Origin: Planctomycetaceae bacterium | GTDB taxonomy: Bacteria > Planctomycetota > UBA1135 > GCA-002686595 | Assembly: GCA_016125265.1 (NCBI GenBank) | Contig: WGMC01000006.1 | Span: forward strand, 62,001 to 126,000 | Direction of reading: 5' to 3' | Length of the DNA stretch: 64,000 nucleotides | Shown here: positions 25,373 to 34,700 of the stretch, one piece after another | Numbering within the stretch: the stretch's first letter is position 1 | Layout: each line of letters opens with the position of its first letter | Notes under the pieces: generated by a model | Seen by the model: the letters and a program-made list of their open reading frames with translations, nothing else | The model's database searches: none | What the model was told of the DNA's origin: nothing | Program-made: the position numbers and the translations under genes

Positions 25373-26460
25373 GATTCGTCCGGTTCGCGTGTGCGGGCCA
25401 CCCAGCCTTGGCGCAGGAACCACCCGCCCAGGGAAAGTCCGACAACCGCCATGGCTCCCAACACGATGGGGTAACCCCACGCGTGATGGAGCTCGGGCAT
25501 GTTGTCGAAGTTCATGCCGTACACACCGGCGATGAACGACAGCGGAATGAAGATCGTGGAAACGGCAGTCAGAAGGCGCATCGCCTGGTTCAGCCGCAGG
25601 TTGAGTCCCGACAGGATCAAGTCGCGCACGTCGTTCGCCGTGTCGCGGGACTGCTGGGAGAGCTCGACGAGCTGCACCGCGTGGTCGCGCACGTCGCGCA
25701 GGTACGGGACGGTCTGTTTCTTGAAGAAGCGCTTGTCGCGCGGCAGCAGTGCGACCGCATCGCGCACGGGCACGATCGCGCGGATGAACTGGCGCAGGTC
25801 CCGGCGCAGCATGTGCACCTCGTGCAATGGACGGGGGCTGGGGTGCTCTTCGCACTCGTCCTCGATCTCGAGCAGGCGCACCGACATGTTCTCGAGCGGC
25901 AGGAACAGCGAGTCCACGGACACGTCGACGATGCGGTACAGCACGTAGTCGACACTCGCGCTGCGCAGCGGACCGGCGGGGTTGAGGAGCCGCTCGAGCA
26001 GCAGATCCATGGGGCTCTGGTGCTGGCGACTGAACGTCACCAGGAAGTCCTGGCCCGTGAAGACGGCGAGCATCTCCAGCTCCATGGAGTCGATGTCGCG
26101 CGCGTAGCGCAGCACCGTGAAGCGGCCCTCCTCGAAGATCTCGTGTTTGGGGCGCTGCACCCCGTGGATCACGTCCTCGAGCGCGAGGCGCGGGATGCCG
26201 AAGATCGCGGCGAGTTGCAGCAGTTCGTCCGCCGAGGCCTGGCCGCGTAGGTCGAGCCACGCGGTGCGCGGGCGATCCGGGGACTCGTACAGCTCCCGCA
26301 CGCGGTCCAAGGAGATTTCGCTCTCCAGCTCGAGGCGAGCCGGATCGAACAACGCCATCTTGACGAGCAGGGGCGGCCCCCGTTCGGCGGTGACCAGGTG
26401 CCCGGGGGGCGAACCGATCTCGCCCACACCTGCACTGCGCCTGCCGCGATAGCCCGCCAT
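25369..26460 (-). CDS. corA: CorA-family magnesium/cobalt transporter
   Basis: A 363-residue protein. The long N-terminal cytoplasmic domain ends in a stalk helix (DVRDLILSGLNLRLNQAMRLLTAVSTIF). The first membrane helix closes with the ion-selecting YGMNF motif, followed by a short loop rich in acidic and aromatic residues (MPELHHAWG) and a second membrane helix. CorA pentamers admit Mg2+, Co2+ or Ni2+. The start at ATG 26460 was chosen over the much longer open frame, which would run into trmB. It is divergent from trmB across 87 bp. Confidence 0.93.
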   Translation of the reverse strand: MAGYRGRRSAGVGEIGSPPGHLVTAERGPPLLVKMALFDPARLELESEISLDRVRELYESPDRPRTAWLDLRGQASADELLQLAAIFGIPRLALEDVIHGVQRPKHEIFEEGRFTVLRYARDIDSMELEMLAVFTGQDFLVTFSRQHQSPMDLLLERLLNPAGPLRSASVDYVLYRIVDVSVDSLFLPLENMSVRLLEIEDECEEHPSPRPLHEVHMLRRDLRQFIRAIVPVRDAVALLPRDKRFFKKQTVPYLRDVRDHAVQLVELSQQSRDTANDVRDLILSGLNLRLNQAMRLLTAVSTIFIPLSFIAGVYGMNFDNMPELHHAWGYPIVLGAMAVVGLSLGGWFLRQGWVARTREPDES

Positions 26461-26547
26461 GGCGCGGAAAGCTACCCTCTGGCCCCCGGGCGGGGCCAGG
26501 CTCCGCCCGCCCCTTCGGCCCGTCTCCGGGCCCCCCGCTGCGCCGCC

Positions 26548-27198
26548 ATGTTGTTTCCCAAGAATCCCATCATCCAGGGTGTAGTGCTGGAGCCCGAGTT
26601 GGTCCAGCGCGCCACCACCGAACCGCCGTTGGACCTCGCCCAGGCCTTCGGCCGGGCCCCCGGCGAGCGCCCGATCGAGCTCGAAATCGGCATGGGCAAG
26701 GGCACGTTCTTGGTCCAGGAAGCCGCCCTGCGGCCCCACACGGACTTCTTGGGACTCGAGTACGACCGCAAGGTGCACGACTACGCCGCGGATCGCATGC
26801 GGCGTCGGGGGCTGTCGAACGTGCGCACGTACTGGGGCGACGCGGGGCCGTTCGTGCGCGAGCTCCTGCCGTCGGCTGCGTTCCAAGCGGTGCACGTCTA
26901 CTTTCCCGATCCGTGGCCGAAAACGCGCCACCACAAGCGGCGGCTCCTCCAGGTCGCGTTCGTGGCGCAGTTGGAGCGCATCCTCGTTCCCGGCGGCGAG
27001 TTGCGCATCGTGACGGACCATCCCGGGTACGCGGCCCACATCGCCGAGGTTCTCCTCGCCCATCCGATGGTGGACTCGTCCTACGTGCCGCCCGCCAGCG
27101 CGGGTCCCGGCGAGCTCGTCGGCACGAACTTCGAGCGCAAGTACCGAAAGCGCGACGGCCGCCCCAGCTTCGCGTTTGCGCGCCGCCGCCCCAACTGA
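26548..27198 (+). CDS. trmB: tRNA (guanine-N7)-methyltransferase
   Basis: The 216-residue protein fits TrmB in length and motifs. PIELEIGMGKGTFLVQ is the SAM-binding loop, LEYDRKVHDYAADRM the ribose-binding acidic strand, and HVYFPDPWPKTRHHKRRLL the hallmark catalytic and tRNA-binding segment. VTDHPGYAAHI and GTNFERKYRKRDG complete the family pattern. It makes m7G46 in tRNA variable loops using SAM. It is a single gene between two CorA-family transporters. Confidence 0.95.
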   Translation: MLFPKNPIIQGVVLEPELVQRATTEPPLDLAQAFGRAPGERPIELEIGMGKGTFLVQEAALRPHTDFLGLEYDRKVHDYAADRMRRRGLSNVRTYWGDAGPFVRELLPSAAFQAVHVYFPDPWPKTRHHKRRLLQVAFVAQLERILVPGGELRIVTDHPGYAAHIAEVLLAHPMVDSSYVPPASAGPGELVGTNFERKYRKRDGRPSFAFARRRPN

Positions 27199-27275
27199 CG
27201 GCGCCTGTTCCTGGCCGCGGCAAATCGGGGGCCGCCGCGCGCCGATCCGCGGGTGGGCTGGCTACGGTAGGCGCC

Positions 27276-28286
27276 ATGGAAATCGAGCCCCTTGTGCCCT
27301 TCGACGAGGCCGGCGGCCTCGTTTTCGTCACCCGCCTGCCGGGCTCCGCGGAGGACTTCGAAGCCGGCCGCCGCGGTTTCGACGCGATCCGCTTTCCCGA
27401 TGCGGCGCCGCCGCTCTGGGTGCACCTCGACCGCACGAAGGAACGCGCCCAAGCCTGGCTGCGCGGCGAATCGGGCATCGATCCCGTGGCCGTCGAGTCC
27501 CTGCTCGCCGAAGAGACACGCCCGCGCGCCGAAGAGTTTGCGAGCGGGCTCCTCGTGATTCTGCGCGGCATCAACGCAAACCCCGGTGCCGAACCGGACG
27601 AGTTGATCGCGATCCGCATGTGGCTCGATGTCACGCACATCGTGACGCTGCGCCAGTTCCGCTTCCGCACGATCGCGGGTCTGCGCGCAAAGGCGCAAAC
27701 AGGCGAAGCGCCGAAGAGCGCAGGTGCGTTCCTGGTCGCGGTGGCGCAGGGTTTGGTCGCGCACCTTGGGCCCACCATCCACAACCTGGAAGAGCGGCTC
27801 GACGACATCGAAGAGGAAATGCTCGCCCACGACAGGGACGACGAGCGCCGGCGCTCCGAACTGGCGACGATCCGGCGGCAGGCGATCTCGTACCGGCGCT
27901 ACATCGTGCCGCAGCGCGACGCGTTGGCGGCGCTCGTGCACAGCAGCACGTCGTTACTGGATTCGCGCCACCGCGCCGAACTGCGCGCCGTGATGGAACA
28001 GTGCACACGTGTGGCCGAGGCGCTCGAGGAACTGCGCGACCGCGCCGCCGTCACCCAGGACGAGATGCGCGCGCGCACGGAGGCCCGCGTGGGCCGCACG
28101 GTGTACCTATTGACCCTGGTGGCGACCATCGCGCTGCCGCTGGGCTTCCTGACGGGCCTGCTCGGAATCAACGTGGGCGGTGTGCCCTTGTCGGGCTCGC
28201 CGTGGGGCTTCACAGCGGTCTGCGTGACACTCCTCGCCCTGGCCGCCCTGCAGGTCTGGCTATTCCGGCGCATGGGCTGGCTCTGA
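27276..28286 (+). CDS. CorA-family transporter, ZntB-like
   Basis: A 336-residue paralogue of the CorA at 25.4 kb. The helical stalk (EEMLAHDRDDERRRSELATIRRQ and later repeats) leads to a first membrane helix ending GLLGINVGGVP, so the motif is GIN, not GMN, as in zinc-exporting ZntB proteins. The second helix (GFTAVCVTLLALAALQVWLF) ends in a basic tail. It probably moves Zn2+ or another divalent ion across the inner membrane. It begins 77 bp after trmB and is followed by a repeat element. Confidence 0.88.
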   Translation: MEIEPLVPFDEAGGLVFVTRLPGSAEDFEAGRRGFDAIRFPDAAPPLWVHLDRTKERAQAWLRGESGIDPVAVESLLAEETRPRAEEFASGLLVILRGINANPGAEPDELIAIRMWLDVTHIVTLRQFRFRTIAGLRAKAQTGEAPKSAGAFLVAVAQGLVAHLGPTIHNLEERLDDIEEEMLAHDRDDERRRSELATIRRQAISYRRYIVPQRDALAALVHSSTSLLDSRHRAELRAVMEQCTRVAEALEELRDRAAVTQDEMRARTEARVGRTVYLLTLVATIALPLGFLTGLLGINVGGVPLSGSPWGFTAVCVTLLALAALQVWLFRRMGWL

Positions 28287-28530
28287 CGTTCTGCCGCACC
28301 CGGTCCGGTCGAGAAGGACGCGGTTGCGACGGTTGCAGAGTTCGGTGCGACGAGGCGTCCTGGCGCGGACGCCGCGGGTCGATGCGCGCGGGTCGTCGAG
28401 AGCGGGCCATGGGCCGGGCCTTCAGCCCGGAGCCCGATTCTGCGCTGACCTGGGGCGTTGCCCCAGGCTACGATCGTCCGGGGCGTTGCCCCTTTCGGAA
28501 CCCCGCGCACGTGCAGTCGGCGCACACGTC

Positions 28531-28596
28531 CACGCGCACCTCCACGCGCACCTCCACGCGCACGTTCACGCGCACGTTCACGCGCACCTTCACGCG
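28531..28596. repeat. 12-bp tandem array (CACGCGCACSTY) in element copy 2
   Basis: Five full units and a partial sixth of CACGCGCACCTC or CACGCGCACGTT, with variation confined to the last three bases. It abuts a second, unrelated 12-bp array. Confidence 0.9.
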
Positions 28597-28656
28597 CGCA
28601 GTTCGGCGCGCAGTTCGGCGCGCAGTTCGGCGCGCAGTTCGGCGCGCAACGCGGCG
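28597..28656. repeat. 12-bp tandem array (CGCAGTTCGGCG) in element copy 2
   Basis: Four exact units of CGCAGTTCGGCG and a fifth, degenerate one (CGCAACGCGGCG). It follows directly on the preceding 12-bp array, so the core grew by two independent expansions of equal period. Confidence 0.9.
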
Positions 28657-28843
28657 CGAGCGCGATCAGCCCTCCGAAGCGCCAACGGCGCGGCTCCATC
28701 GTAGCCTGGGGCAACGCCCCAGGTCAGGCATAGCTCGGTGCAAGGGCTGAAAGCCCGGTCCATCCAGCCCGGGGCCGTCGCGGGTGCATTCCTCCGCACG
28801 CGGCCCCTCGCGCGGACGTGGAATCTGCGGTTAGATTTCGGGG

Positions 28844-30301
28844 ATGGGGAGGACGAAGTTCGTGGTGGTGTGCGCAGGCCTCTGCGCGCTGGCGGTCGCC
28901 ATTTGGTTGGTGGGGACGGATTCCGCGCCGCCCGTAGAACCAGTGGGCCTCACGCCCCCGGAACAAGCTGTGGAGGCGGAACGGAGGCGCCAGTTCGTGG
29001 ACCCGCGCGCGTCAGAAGGAGACAACTCGGCCGCGCGAGACGTGGTCCAACCTGGCGCACAGACCGAGACCCATGCGGTGGAAGCTGCGGCTGTCGAACC
29101 CATTGCACCCGAGCTTTGGCGTTGGCAAGCGCGTTTGCGGCTTCTCGACGGCAGTCCGGCGCCGCGGGCCCAGTTCGTGGCACTCGTTCCGGGGGCGCAG
29201 GCCTCGCTCGCGTGGACCATGCGGTCGAGGGAACCCCAACCGCCGGAGATCCTCGCGCGCGGTTGGACGGACGGCGACGGCCTGCTCGAGATCGAGTTCC
29301 CGAGCACTGCGGTTGCGCTGGGCGCCGCGGATCTCCACGAGGTGAGCCACCCGCGCATCGCACCCAATCCCCAGCGCATCGACTTCGGCGACACGCAGCC
29401 CGTGGAGATCGTCTACCGGGCGGGCTCCCTCGACGTCGACGTGCTGGATCCGGACGGCACACCCGCAAAGGGGGCCCGCGTCGTCGCGCGGTGGTCCGAT
29501 GCGTTTGCGGAGGGCCCCGCCGGGCCGCCCTCGTATACCGCCGTCACCGACGAATCGGGGCGGGCGAATCTGATCTTCTTCGAGCCGGGCGTGGGGGAGA
29601 TCGCGGTCGTCGGCAACAACGGCAGCGGCGTGGCGCGCCTGCGCGAGGTGCAGTTCGAACCGTCGAGGGTCGACGACGGCGTGACCCTTGTGCTCGGCCA
29701 GGAGGGGATGACCGGGCGTCTGCGGGTCGTGCTGACGAGTCCGGGGAGCACGCCCGTGCGCGACTTCGCCCTGCGCCTCACGAGTGGTGCCCTTCCGAGC
29801 TACCACCGCTACGTGGACTCGAGGAGCATCGGCCCTGAGGGGCTCATCGATGGCCTTCCGCTGGGCGCGCTGGGCATCGAAGTCTCCCGGGTCTACCGCG
29901 AGCCGCCGAGCCTACTGCTCCACGACCGCATCGCGCCGGGCAGCGTGGAGCTGCACGCCGATCGCATCGCGGAGTTCCGCGCGGTCGTGCCGCTCGCCGC
30001 GCGCTGGCGCCTCGACATCGATGCGGACGAGGAGTCCTTCGCCGCGCTCGAAGTCCATGCGCGGCGCGCGGACCGGGGCGAAGAGAAGTGGAAGCACGAG
30101 CGGAACGTCTGGCAGTTCGATCCGACGGACGGCGCGACGACCAGCCTCTACATCTCGGCGCCGGGTGTGCACTACTCGCACGAGATGGAACCGGGTGTCT
30201 ACGACATCGAGCTGCGGCGATTGGCGGGCGGCGAGGTCCTTTGGCGATCGTCGGTGACCTTGCTCGAGGGCGAGATCACGCCCCTCTCCGTGCAGCTATG
30301 A
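28844..30301 (+). CDS. Membrane-anchored secreted protein, paralogue 1 of a tandem pair
   Basis: I do not recognise a named family. The 485-residue protein has one N-terminal membrane helix (FVVVCAGLCALAVAIWLVG), so it is anchored or exported, and a disordered Pro/Glu/Ala linker to about residue 85. Then come repeated beta-sandwich-like units (WQARLRLLDGSPAPRAQFVAL, LDVDVLDPDGTPAKGARVVAR) that look like carboxypeptidase-regulatory or Ig-type folds, ending SSVTLLEGEITPLSVQL. It shares this whole layout with the next gene, which it overlaps by 4 bp (ATGA). Confidence 0.78.
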   Translation: MGRTKFVVVCAGLCALAVAIWLVGTDSAPPVEPVGLTPPEQAVEAERRRQFVDPRASEGDNSAARDVVQPGAQTETHAVEAAAVEPIAPELWRWQARLRLLDGSPAPRAQFVALVPGAQASLAWTMRSREPQPPEILARGWTDGDGLLEIEFPSTAVALGAADLHEVSHPRIAPNPQRIDFGDTQPVEIVYRAGSLDVDVLDPDGTPAKGARVVARWSDAFAEGPAGPPSYTAVTDESGRANLIFFEPGVGEIAVVGNNGSGVARLREVQFEPSRVDDGVTLVLGQEGMTGRLRVVLTSPGSTPVRDFALRLTSGALPSYHRYVDSRSIGPEGLIDGLPLGALGIEVSRVYREPPSLLLHDRIAPGSVELHADRIAEFRAVVPLAARWRLDIDADEESFAALEVHARRADRGEEKWKHERNVWQFDPTDGATTSLYISAPGVHYSHEMEPGVYDIELRRLAGGEVLWRSSVTLLEGEITPLSVQL

Positions 30302-31758
30302 ACCACTTCAAACTCGTGTGGGTTGGGGCGCTCGCGCTGGTTCTCTTCATGGGAATCTGGTTCGCGAGCAAGAAGCCCGCGCCGCGAGCCGACGCCCCGA
30401 GGAGTACGCCGCCGGAGGCCGAGGCGGAACCGGTGCATGTGCCCATCGTGGCGCTGTCGAGCCCGGACATGCCTCAAGGTGACCCGGCAACCGCGCGGGA
30501 CGTGGTCGACGTTGCTGCAAGCGCGCCTGCAGAGGAGGAGGACGCCGCGGTTGCTGCCGCCGCGCCCGATCGCTTGCGGTGGCAAGCGCGACTCAGGCTG
30601 CTCGATGGGAGTCCTTTGCCGAGCGCGCAGTTTGTCGCTCTGGCACCGGGCGGGACCTGGGATATCGCGCACGTTCCTGCGTCGGTGGATCCACAGCCGC
30701 CAGAGATCCTGGCCCGCGGCTCAAGCGACGACGGGGGGCTCCTCACCCTCGAGTTATCGAGTGGCGCCGTGTCGACCGGCGGTGTGGAGCTCTACCTCGT
30801 GGGCGACTCGCGGTTCCAACCCAATCCACAGTCGATCGACTTGCGAAGGCCACAACCCGCGGAGCTGATCTACCGCGGCGGCACCCTGGTCGTGCAGGTG
30901 TTGGATGGCGAGGGCAACCCCGCGCCCTGGGCCAGCGTGCGTGCGCATCGGTCCGAACCGGTGGAGGGTGCCGATGGCGGGCTCCGCAGCTACTCCGACG
31001 GCACCGACGAAACCGGCCTCGCGCGGCTGCTCTTCTTCGAGTCCTGTGTGGGCGAGATCGTGGCGGTCGGCAAGAACGGCAGCTCCGTGGCGCGGCGACG
31101 GGAGGTTCATTTCGAACCTTCGAAGGTGGACGACAGTGTGACGCTCGTGCTCGGTCAAGAGGGACTGACCGGCCGGCTGAAGGTGGAGCTCAGCGGGTCC
31201 AGCGGCACACCCGTGCGTGACTTCGGCCTGCGCATCGAGAGCCTGGCGCTGGCCGGGTTCCGTCGTTTTGTCGACTCCGCGAAGATCGGGCCGGATGGGA
31301 TCGTGGACGGCTTGCCTCCGGGCCCTGTGATCCTCGGAGTGTCCCGGGTCTACCGAGAACCGCCGAGTGTCTTGCGCGACGAGGGCATCGCTCCTCGCCA
31401 GCTCGAACTCTACGCCGATCGTGTCGTCGAGTTCCGCGCGGTCGTGCCGCTTGCCGCGCGCTGGCGCCGGCATGTGCTCGCGGAGGCGGAAAGCTTCGCG
31501 GTCCTCCAAGTCTTCACACGGCGTGCGGACCAAGGGGATGCGGAGTGGAAGTGGGATCGACGCGTTTGGCAGTTTTTGGAAGGCGGCGGCGCCACCCAGG
31601 GCGTGCCTCTGAAAGCACCCGGTGTGTACTACTCCCACGAGATGGATCCGGGCGTCTACGAGCTCGAGTTGCGAAAGAGTGGCGGGGGCGAGTTCGTCTG
31701 GCGTTCGACCGTGACGTTGCTCGAGGGCGAGATCACAGCCCTCACCGTGCAGCTCTGA
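30298..31758 (+). CDS. Membrane-anchored secreted protein, paralogue 2 of a tandem pair
   Basis: A 486-residue paralogue of the preceding gene, collinear over its entire length. Shared blocks include RWQARLRLLDGSPLPSAQFV, RQPAELIYRGGTLVVQVLD-like strands, VTLVLGQEGLTGRLKVEL, VSRVYREPPS, VEFRAVVPLAARWR and the C-terminus STVTLLEGEITALTVQL. The N-terminal helix (WVGALALVLFMGIWFASK) and the linker differ most. The pair is a recent-looking tandem duplication with translational coupling. Beta-sandwich repeats suggest binding to a surface polymer or protein; no catalytic residues are evident. Confidence 0.78.
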   Translation: MNHFKLVWVGALALVLFMGIWFASKKPAPRADAPRSTPPEAEAEPVHVPIVALSSPDMPQGDPATARDVVDVAASAPAEEEDAAVAAAAPDRLRWQARLRLLDGSPLPSAQFVALAPGGTWDIAHVPASVDPQPPEILARGSSDDGGLLTLELSSGAVSTGGVELYLVGDSRFQPNPQSIDLRRPQPAELIYRGGTLVVQVLDGEGNPAPWASVRAHRSEPVEGADGGLRSYSDGTDETGLARLLFFESCVGEIVAVGKNGSSVARRREVHFEPSKVDDSVTLVLGQEGLTGRLKVELSGSSGTPVRDFGLRIESLALAGFRRFVDSAKIGPDGIVDGLPPGPVILGVSRVYREPPSVLRDEGIAPRQLELYADRVVEFRAVVPLAARWRRHVLAEAESFAVLQVFTRRADQGDAEWKWDRRVWQFLEGGGATQGVPLKAPGVYYSHEMDPGVYELELRKSGGGEFVWRSTVTLLEGEITALTVQL

Positions 31759-31764
31759 CCGCGG

Positions 31765-34700
31765 TCAGGTCGGATCGAACAGGCGCACGACCTCGCGCGA
31801 TTCCAGGAGCCACAGTTCGCACACCAGGTCCGCGTCTTCGGGCAGCGCGGATGCGAGCGCGGCGCGGTAGTGGTGCACCTGCAGGCCGTAGTGTTGGATG
31901 CGCGCGGCGCGGTCCGCGCGGTCGGCGAAGCGGTCGCTCTTGTGGTCCACGACGACGATCTGGCCGGTGTCCGGGTCGCGGTAGACGAGGTCCACGGTGC
32001 CGACCCACGCGTCGATCGGTCGGTCGGTGTTGTCTTCGGGAGCTTCGGCCGCCTGGAGCAGCGGCAGTTCCCGCGCGAGCACGTGCGGCGCGACGCGCGC
32101 TAGATGGGCCGCGAGCGGTCCGTGCAGCAGGCCCTCGGCCAGTTCGTCGAAGCGCGCGAGGGCCGGGGCGGAGGGCCCCGCGGATTGGGCCTCGATGGCG
32201 GCTGCGAGTGCTTGGCGCTCGCGCGCGAGGGCCCGCGGAAGGTCCGTCGCAGCGGCCGTCAGATCGAAACGCTCGAGCGCGCGGTGCAGCGCGTCGCCGA
32301 CGATCCGGGCGGCGCGGCGTTCGAGTCCGCTGGCGCCCCGTCGCGCCGGGGCTGCCGGTTGCACCGCGACATCGCCGGAATCCTGCGCCCTTCCTGAAAT
32401 CGGCGCGGTACGCGCGCGGGCCTCGCGCGCGTGGGCGACCTCGCGCAGGTCCACGAGGTCGAGGAAGTGGCGCCGGGCGGCACCCGCGGGCTCGGGCTCG
32501 GCGTGCGATTCCGCGGGCAACGCCGACGGCGCGGGCCCAGCCGCTGCGACCCAGCGCCATGCCGCGCCGTGGGCATCGATTCGCAGCGGCGCTGGCTCAC
32601 CCATGGCTTCGAGCACCCGTGCCCGACCGGCGACGAGTTTGGCCATGTGCTCGCCCGCGGGCAGTTGACCCCAGGCGGCGGAGAGCACGAGGCGCGACTT
32701 GGCGCGTGTCGTGGCGACGTAGAAGAGGCGCGCGGTTTCGTGCTGCTCCACGGCCTTCTTGTGGGATTCCACCTCGTCGTAGTCGAGCGTCGGCGCGCCG
32801 AGCAACACGTACGCTTCTGCCAAGCGCCTGTGCACGAACTCGGTGCGGTTGCGGTCCGATCCGCGACCGCGGGAGGCCTTGTCGAGGCTGAGCACATACA
32901 CACACTCGAACTCGAGGCCCTTGGACTTGTGGATCGTCATCACGCGCACGGCGTCGCGTTCGATCTCCAGGGGGCGGCCCTCCTCGCCCTCGCGGCGTCC
33001 CTCTTGCCCCGCGCGCAACATGCGCAGGGTCTCGTGCACGTCGCCACCGCCCGCCTCGAGCGCCGCCGCCAGTTCGCGGAAGAACCGCCCCAGGTTCGCC
33101 GCGCGGAACGCGCCCAGGAAGCGCGAACCTTCGGTCACCTCGAGCAACGTGCGTGTGCGCAGTCGCTCGACGAAGCGGTCCGAAGGGAGCTCTGCGGCGG
33201 CCCGGCGCAACTCGCCGATGGCGGACGCGGCGTCCACGACCAAGTCGGGCCAACGGGGGAGCACCGCGCTGGCGCCCGGGTCCCGGGCCAACAGCTTCTG
33301 CGCAGCAGCGACGGCGCGCACGACGTCGCTGGACGGCGCGTTGTCCCTCGCCCCCGCGTCTGCCCTTGCGAATCCGTCCTGCAGCGCTCCCACGGCGCCC
33401 GGGAAACCGGCGCGCCAGAGGGCCAAGAGGGCGCGGTCCGGCACACCGACCGACGGCGAACGCATCCACGCGGCGAGAGAGAGGTGGTCCTCGGGGTCGA
33501 GCACCGCGCGCACGAGCGACGTCGCGTCGATGACCTCGCGGCGGCGGTAGTAGCCGCGGTCGCGCTCCACGGCGAAGGGAATTCCTGAGCGTTTCAGCGC
33601 TTCCAGATAGATCTCGAGGCTGCTCGTGGAGCGCAGCAGGATCGCGAAGCTCGAGAACGGGAGTTTGCCGCCGGATTCGGCGACGAGCCGCAACACGTCC
33701 GCGGCCACCGCCTGCGCTTCGGTGCGCGTGAACTCCGGTCGGTTGCCGATCGTCGACGGAACACCGCCCTCAAGCGGGCGCGAGTCCCAGAACTCGATGG
33801 CTTCGGCACCCTTCGGGGTCACGGGTTCCGGCGGGATGCCGTCGGGCGGGCGCAGCAGCGGTTGGAACTCGGGCGAAAGGCCTTGCACGCGGTGCATGAT
33901 CGGTCCCACGGTGCGCGCGACCTCGTCGAGCACGACGGCCCGCGAACGGCGATTGACGACGAGCGGGAGCACTTCGCCGCCCTGCGCCTCCACCCAACCG
34001 CGGAATTCCTCGTACGAGGCCAGATCCGCCTGGCGCCAGCCGTAAATCGACTGTTTGGGGTCGCCGACGACGAAGAGTCCCGGCCGCGACGCGAGCGGTC
34101 CCTCCAACGCGATGCTGCGCACGAGGTCGCATTGCACGCTGTCCGTGTCCTGGAACTCGTCGACGAAGAGCTGGCGGATCGACGCGCGGACCTTGCGCGC
34201 GACCGACGCGTCGTGGTGCATCAGATCCCGCGCGCCGCCGAGCAGGTCTCCGTAGGCCAGGATGCCGCGGCGCCGCTGCAGGGCGCGCGCTTCCTCGAGC
34301 ATCGGTTGCAGCAGGAGACGCGCCGAGGCCAACCTCGCAGGCGCGAGGCGCGCGATGTGTTTGAGCATGTCGGCCAAGGCGGTGGAGTGGGCGGCGAGCG
34401 CGGCCATGCCCTCGGGTCCGAATGCGTTGGTTTCGGCCTTGCCAAAATCGCCCTTGGTCCAAGCCTTGCGCAAACGCTCGAGGACACTCCGCGTGGCAAG
34501 CGGTTCGACCAAGACGATCAGTTCTTCCGCCCGAGAGGGTGGGGGCGTGAGCGCGGCCGCCAACTGCATCGCACCCTCGGCCAGGGCCTTCGCCGCCTTC
34601 GCCTTCGCCAAGCCGGACACCGCCCGCCGCAGGACGTCGAGCACCGGATCGAGCGCCAGAACCAGCCGCCCGACGAGGTGTTTCACGCAGGACTCGGCGA

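Larger units (their letters stand above)
28409..28763. repeat. Composite palindromic REP/BIME-like element, copy 2
   Basis: A 355-bp element between two co-directional genes. Left terminus ATGGGCCGGGCCTTCAGCCC, left hairpin 28449-28467 followed by CTAC (28468-28471), a second GGGGC-GTT-GCCCC hairpin, a core made of two 12-bp tandem arrays, then GCGCC-AAC-GGCGC, GTAG (28701-28704), the right hairpin 28705-28723 and the right terminus (GGGCTGAAAGCCC). The flanks (28287-28408 and 28764-28843) show nothing else. Confidence 0.9.

Noticed and set aside
28531..28656. CRISPR-like array
   Set aside because: Units are 12 bp, contiguous and without spacers; no cas genes are in the window.
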